Part shown: one piece after another, positions 30,339 through 34,193 of the stretch
How positions within the stretch are numbered: the first letter of the stretch is position 1
How the letters are laid out: the number at the start of each line of letters is the position of its first letter
From: a virus
Strand: one strand, 5' to 3'
Length of the DNA: 34,193 bases
Virus record (IMG/VR): IMGVR_UViG_3300044614_000378
Span: 1-34,193 of that record
Translations under genes and position numbers: made by a program
The notes under the pieces: generated by a model
The model's input: only the letters and a program-made list of their open reading frames with translations
The model's database searches: none
Told to the model about the DNA's origin: nothing

Positions 30339-30565
30339 TATTCAGCTGGTGGAAATGGTGGTGAAGGCTTAGGCTCGAACGGACTCAAAGGAATATCTAA
30401 TAAATAAGCATATTCAGTTGGTGCAATATCTGCCTCATCCTGCTCACTTAAAAATAAAAAATATACATCATTAATATCTTGAACAAAATTAAAGAATGTA
30501 TCTGCGTCAAAGAACACTCCTTGTAGTTCTTCTGCTGTTTGGTTTGTTACTATTCGTCCTTCCAT
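30338..30565 (-). CDS. Small variable protein paired with the fibre gene (copy B)
   Basis: A 75-residue acidic protein (MEGRIVTNQTAEELQGVFFD ...) with a Pro-rich end (PFEPKPSPPFPPAE). It occupies the same slot as the 79-residue gene at 813-1052 but shows no similarity to it. It starts on the base where the fibre gene ends. Cognate partner of this version's receptor-binding candidate, by co-variation only. Confidence 0.5.
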   Translation of the reverse strand: MEGRIVTNQTAEELQGVFFDADTFFNFVQDINDVYFLFLSEQDEADIAPTEYAYLLDIPLSPFEPKPSPPFPPAE

Positions 30566-31383
30566 TATACTTGTCTTGATAAAGTTGTTTGATATGCTTG
30601 AACTGCTGTGTAAAAGTTAGCCGCATCCGTATCTGTTAAACCATCTCCTATTGAAGCAAAGGCACATTGTTTTGTTGAATAAGATGTTATTACTCCAAGT
30701 GTTGTATTATTTGAAGCTCCAATAAATAAATTGCCATTTGGTAATATATTAACATTTGCACTTGTATTTGTTCCTAACGTGCTATTATTTTTATATAATT
30801 TATGGCTTGTACTTGTTGTTCGCGTTGCTAAATAAAAACCAGTTGAAGAAGCTATTGAAGCAGATATCCTTTGATTGTAATTATAATGGTCGGATACTTC
30901 AACTCCTGAACCTGTACCTAATGCCATTGTTGGGTTATCTCCAGCTTGATATATTGCAATTTCTCTTTGAACTGCTGAAACATTAGTTCTTGAATAGAAA
31001 CTTAAATGAGTTGAATTTAATGTTAATGCAGAACTTGGATTCAACGCAGTATCAGCATAAGTTGCTCCATTAGGTGTCATTCCCGTACTTGAATGTGTCC
31101 AACCTGTAGCAAAAGTCAAATTATGAGTTCCGGGCGTTTTAAGGTTGACAGCATGACTTGAAGCCGTACCCCCTACTATTGGGTATATTGCTTTGAACTT
31201 TGTCCATATACCATCAGCTTTCATTCCTATTACAAGGTCATTAATAGCACCTTGTTGCGTAGGGTTAGTGATACCTGCTGCTGTTATAAATGCCTGAGCA
31301 TCTGGATCAACTCCACCTCCTGATGCAGCCCTTGCTAATATTCCATGTGTTGCTAAAAACATACTATTACCGTAGCCTATCAT
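30565..31383 (-). CDS. Candidate receptor-binding protein, alternative module (copy B)
   Basis: A 272-residue protein sharing only the first 10-11 residues (MIGYGNSMFL) with copy A. The rest is different: a short helical linker (DAQAFITAAGITNPTQQGAINDLVIGMKADGIW) of a type seen in Bacteroidetes phage fibres, then a Ser/Thr/Asn-rich beta domain that may be a lectin-like jelly roll (NSTHLSFYSRTNV, GNLFIGASNN, CAFASIGDGLTDTDAANFYTAVQAY). It overlaps the 88-residue gene by ATGA. Receptor-binding function is inferred from slot and variability. Confidence 0.65.
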   Translation of the reverse strand: MIGYGNSMFLATHGILARAASGGGVDPDAQAFITAAGITNPTQQGAINDLVIGMKADGIWTKFKAIYPIVGGTASSHAVNLKTPGTHNLTFATGWTHSSTGMTPNGATYADTALNPSSALTLNSTHLSFYSRTNVSAVQREIAIYQAGDNPTMALGTGSGVEVSDHYNYNQRISASIASSTGFYLATRTTSTSHKLYKNNSTLGTNTSANVNILPNGNLFIGASNNTTLGVITSYSTKQCAFASIGDGLTDTDAANFYTAVQAYQTTLSRQV

Positions 31384-31646
31384 AATACAATAGTAACTGA
31401 TCCACTTGTTAACTTAACACCACTAAACTTCTGAGCCTTAGTAGGTCTTATGATAGCACCTGCCTTAACTGCTGTTCCTGTAGCTGCTATGTATGTTGAC
31501 TTAACATCAACTGCTGCTATCTTAATAGAGTTGAACACTGTATCCTCAAGGACTACAATAGCATCAAAGTTACCTGTGAACTCAGTTGTGTTATTCAAGA
31601 TATAAGTACCTTGACCTGCTATTAAAATTTCATTATCCGTTGCCAT
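31380..31646 (-). CDS. Small conserved beta-rich virion-associated protein (copy B)
   Basis: An 88-residue homologue of 2072-2341 with scattered substitutions (for example KKGTFVL to GQGTYIL, and the last seven residues). Conservation on both sides of the exchanged fibre gene supports a shared structural role. Confidence 0.6.
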   Translation of the reverse strand: MATDNEILIAGQGTYILNNTTEFTGNFDAIVVLEDTVFNSIKIAAVDVKSTYIAATGTAVKAGAIIRPTKAQKFSGVKLTSGSVTIVL

Positions 31647-31658
31647 TTTATTTATTTA

Positions 31659-32408
31659 TTATGTTGTTAAATCTCCTGCTAATACCCACTCATTAGTATC
31701 TATCTTGATAAGAGTAGCCATACCATACTGAGCAGCTATCTTAGTCTTACCTCCACTTGATCGTAGTGTTACTCCTGCTGTTGGAGCTATTGTTGTCTGA
31801 CCTGTGCCATACTGAACTACAAGTATCTGAGTCCCTATAGGGAATGCCACTCCTGTGTTAGTTGGTATCCTTAAGTCATTAGCACTACTGTTGTTAGTAT
31901 TAATCAACTTATACAAGTCAGTTAACACTATGTTGTTAAGTGTAGATGTTTTCTCTACTATAGTAACCTCTCTTGGTGCAAGAGTACAGTTCTCATCTGG
32001 ATAAGTATATACTCTGTTAGCTGTGTTGCTTGAGGTTTTTAATGTAGTATAGTAGTCATTGTCATTCTTATACTTCAGATCACCATTGCTGTCAGCATAG
32101 AGAGCAGTGCTCTGACCTGTTGCTGTAGCATCTGCATTTTGATGCTTAAGATGTAGATGTCCACCTCCATTAGTTCCTTCAATATATACTGACCTGGCAC
32201 TAATCTTATTATTGTCTAAGTCAACATCTTGAGTAGCTCCAACATAAGGAACATATCCACTAAGGCTGTTCAATACTAACTCATCCCCTGTGATAGACCG
32301 TGTCTCATATCCTGAGCCTGTTTGAACACTTACCTCAAGTAAGTCAGTTGGATCAAGGTCTGCTCCCTTGGGAGTCATCTGAGATATTTTCTGTCTATTG
32401 ATAGCCAT
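31659..32408 (-). CDS. Tail fibre-like protein, alternative C-terminal module (copy B)
   Basis: A 249-residue protein. Residues 1-45 match copy A (MAINRQKISQMTPKG). Residues about 50-110 carry a repeat type common in Bacteroidetes phage fibres (SGYVPYVGATQDVDLDNNKI ... GHLHLKHQNADATATG ... DSNGDLKYKND). The end is a beta domain with a Gly-rich turn (TLRSSGGKTKIAAQYGMATLIKID) like carboxy-terminal fibre heads. It starts after the repeated motif. Confidence 0.7.
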   Translation of the reverse strand: MAINRQKISQMTPKGADLDPTDLLEVSVQTGSGYETRSITGDELVLNSLSGYVPYVGATQDVDLDNNKISARSVYIEGTNGGGHLHLKHQNADATATGQSTALYADSNGDLKYKNDNDYYTTLKTSSNTANRVYTYPDENCTLAPREVTIVEKTSTLNNIVLTDLYKLINTNNSSANDLRIPTNTGVAFPIGTQILVVQYGTGQTTIAPTAGVTLRSSGGKTKIAAQYGMATLIKIDTNEWVLAGDLTT

Positions 32409-32420
32409 ACCTATATTGTA
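32409..32420 (-). promoter_or_regulatory. Repeated late-gene motif TACAATATAGGT abutting ATG (copy B)
   Basis: This is the copy B equivalent of 3004-3015, with identical motif and identical flank (GTTAAT). The constancy of the motif at the edge of an exchanged gene shows it is retained across versions. Confidence 0.55.
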
Positions 32421-32426
32421 ATTAAC

Positions 32427-32873
32427 TTATGATTCTGTTATAATAGGAACTTGACAATCTGTCCAATTACTCATGTCAACATCTAAGGTCATAACCCACC
32501 CTGCTGCATAGTCAAGTATCTGATTATTCAATGGCACTATGGAAGGAGTACCTAAGATATCAAAGCTATAGTCATCGCTAAATGTAAAGTAGTTCACTAA
32601 GTCAACTAATATTTGATGGCAGTCTGAGAGTATCACTGTGATGTTAGCTCTATCCTTTTGGATAATGTCTAAGCAAGTGATCTCTAAGCTCAATGTGTTA
32701 GTGTTTTGAGTTGCTATAGCTGTGATAGGTGCTATGAACACAATAGGATACTTCTCATCCTTTGTGGCAAAGTTAGGCATCTGCTCTGCAAAGTCACTAC
32801 CTACTTTTTTAACTTGTAGATGTGCGTTATAGAATGCCTCTATCTTGTTGATTAATGCTTGATAACTTGTCAT
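32427..32873 (-). CDS. Tail structural or tail-completion protein (copy B)
   Basis: A 148-residue homologue of 3022-3468, about nine mostly conservative substitutions apart (for example V/A at 29 and L/M at 32). It overlaps the tape measure stop by ATGA as in copy A. Confidence 0.6.
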   Translation of the reverse strand: MTSYQALINKIEAFYNAHLQVKKVGSDFAEQMPNFATKDEKYPIVFIAPITAIATQNTNTLSLEITCLDIIQKDRANITVILSDCHQILVDLVNYFTFSDDYSFDILGTPSIVPLNNQILDYAAGWVMTLDVDMSNWTDCQVPIITES

Positions 32874-34193
32874 AGTTCTGCGTTCTTTTGTATCTTATTT
32901 ACTTTGTTCTGTACGTTGGTCATCTCAGTCTCACTCACTATAGCATTGACTGTGATAGTCTGACCTCCTCCCTCTTGGTTCGGGTTGCCTACATTATTGA
33001 GTTGGTTACCTTGACCGAATAGGCTAACTGATGGAGTAGCCATGCCTCCTGTTGTATTACCTCCACCTGTGAAACTATTGGTATCTGCAGTTGGAGCATT
33101 GCCTCCTCCCTCAAAGGATGTACTTGCAATAGTTGCTAAACTTGTTGCCGTTGCTATCACTGAGCCAGCAATAGCTGCTGCCGTAGCAAAGCCACCGTCA
33201 AACTTAGGCATCTGTGCAAGTATTGAAACAATGGCTTGAGCTCCATTGATAACAGCCATTGCCAACTGCATTTTTTTCTGTTGCTCAAATTGTTGCTTGA
33301 GTATCTTCTCCTCTTCTTTACTTCCTTGCTGTACTCCTTTAAGTTTCTTTTTTGTGTTGATATCTTGTATTGATGCAATGGCTCCTGCTGCTGTTGTAGC
33401 AAGTTGAAATCCAGCCTCAATATTTGCATTAAGTTTCTCTCTTGCCTTATCATCTATCTCAACCAACTTAGCCGCTTTTGCTTCTGCTGCTAATATTTCA
33501 GCTTGGTCATATTTCTCGTTAATGGCTGCTATTTGTTCCTTACTCAAGTCTTTTGCTTTAAGCTCTGCCTCTCTTTGAGTATCCAATGTATCTAATGTAG
33601 TTTTAAGAAATGCCTCATTTGCTGCAATCTCTTCCTCCTTAGTACCTTTAAATCTTTCAAGTTCAAAGGCTTCCTTAGATAATTTAGTCTCTGCTGTAAG
33701 TTGTGCAGCTGCTAAAATCTTTTGTTGATTCTCAATCTTTTTAGCTGTGATTTGGTCATCAATTTCTTTTAACTTTTTAGCAGTCTCATCCTCAAGCAAT
33801 CCTCTCTCCTCTGAGCCTACCTCAAGTGAGTCCATCTTTATCTTTGCCTCTGCTTCAAGTAGTTCCTTTTGTGCCTCGAATTTAGCAATGTCATCCTTAG
33901 CATTGAGTTCTTTTCTTTTCAACCTTGCAATTAACTCCTCATTCTCTGCCTTCTCTATATCCGCTGCATTCTTATCTCTTGCTTTCTTAAGGTCATTGTC
34001 AATCTTTGCAAGTGCTGCCTTTTGATCAACTTCCTTTTTATAGATTTTAGCAAGGTTATCAAACAAATATTTTCTCTCAGCTTCAAGTTGTGTTATGCGT
34101 AATTCTCTAAGCTCTTGCTCTGACTTACCTGCATTCTCTGCCTCTTGCAAAGCTACCTCATTCTTTTTGCGTAGGTCAGCAAGTGCCTCAGAA
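32870..34193 (-). CDS. Tape measure protein, C-terminal part (copy B, cut by window end)
   Basis: Open to the window edge. It corresponds to the C-terminal half of the 856-residue protein at 3465-6035 and is highly similar, with clusters of changes in the coiled coil. The first residue listed in a 426-residue reading (TTG at 34150) is internal. The 5' part continues at 4789 onward in the circular map. Coiled coil, Ala-rich hydrophobic segment and Gly/Asn-rich end are all as in copy A. Confidence 0.85.
   Translation of the reverse strand, partial: SEALADLRKKNEVALQEAENAGKSEQELRELRITQLEAERKYLFDNLAKIYKKEVDQKAALAKIDNDLKKARDKNAADIEKAENEELIARLKRKELNAKDDIAKFEAQKELLEAEAKIKMDSLEVGSEERGLLEDETAKKLKEIDDQITAKKIENQQKILAAAQLTAETKLSKEAFELERFKGTKEEEIAANEAFLKTTLDTLDTQREAELKAKDLSKEQIAAINEKYDQAEILAAEAKAAKLVEIDDKAREKLNANIEAGFQLATTAAGAIASIQDINTKKKLKGVQQGSKEEEKILKQQFEQQKKMQLAMAVINGAQAIVSILAQMPKFDGGFATAAAIAGSVIATATSLATIASTSFEGGGNAPTADTNSFTGGGNTTGGMATPSVSLFGQGNQLNNVGNPNQEGGGQTITVNAIVSETEMTNVQNKVNKIQKNAEL
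34067..34193. repeat. 127-bp exact repeat, right copy (window end)
   Basis: Identical to 4662-4788. It ends at the last base of the window. Joining it to its partner closes a circle of 29,405 bp (4789-34193). See the entry for the left copy. Confidence 0.9.

Noticed and set aside
29522-34193. Direct terminal repeats of a linear phage genome
   Set aside because: The long end copies are diverged and differ completely in some genes; only 127 bases at one end are identical, with no matching exact repeat at the left end. Real packaging repeats are identical.

Overview
The window is the genome of a tailed, non-contractile-tail (siphovirus-type) double-stranded DNA phage of a Bacteroidetes host, most likely a flavobacterium. 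Three lines of evidence support this. The genes are packed virion, lysis, replication and recombination genes of types common in Bacteroidetes phages. Start codons lack Shine-Dalgarno sequences and the DNA is AT-rich. Two early promoters have the Bacteroidetes form TTTG-N19-TAnnTTTG. I see no integrase, lysogeny repressor, tRNA gene, CRISPR array or insertion sequence.

Physical layout: the window is more than one genome length. Bases 1-4788 (copy A) and 29522-34193 (copy B) are the same stretch of a circular or circularly permuted map in two diverged versions. The last 127 bases (34067-34193) equal 4662-4788 exactly. Closing the map there gives about 29,405 bp for the B version. A and B share the tail-chaperone end, a 145/148-residue protein, an 89/88-residue protein, a tail protein of 148 residues and the tape measure. 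They differ almost completely in the candidate receptor-binding protein and a small partner gene, and in the C-terminal part of a fibre protein.

Reading the minus strand from right to left, the head block (28603-22490) encodes prohead protease with an acidic tail, major capsid protein, probable tail tube protein, a small protein, portal, connector, two membrane proteins, an L,D-transpeptidase-fold lysin and a small AT-hook-like protein. An early block (22185-19530) of small genes follows, driven by a host-type promoter, and ends with a DnaA-domain-IV-like protein and a terminator. Next is an iteron-rich candidate origin (19117-19470). A replication block (19069-15728) encodes primase-helicase, a VRR-NUC-like nuclease and small proteins. 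A recombination block (15666-13617, second host-type promoter) encodes an Erf annealing protein, a YqaJ-like exonuclease and SSB. Then come a sigma-70-like protein (13116-12574), the terminase block (12587-10336) and the tail/fibre block (10306-376). The only plus-strand genes are two overlapping candidate tail assembly chaperones (28648-29902), which diverge from the head block and converge on the fibre block.

The most notable regulatory observation is a 15-base string, TACAATATAGGTATG (one C variant), that ends exactly on the start codon of five genes, plus the B copy of one of them. Every one heads a virion-gene block and none heads an early block. One copy lies directly downstream of a terminator, and one is embedded in the 3' end of the sigma-like gene. 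My hypothesis is a phage-encoded sigma-like factor acting on a phage-specific late promoter with leaderless or near-leaderless starts. The motif positions are seen directly; the regulatory link is inference.
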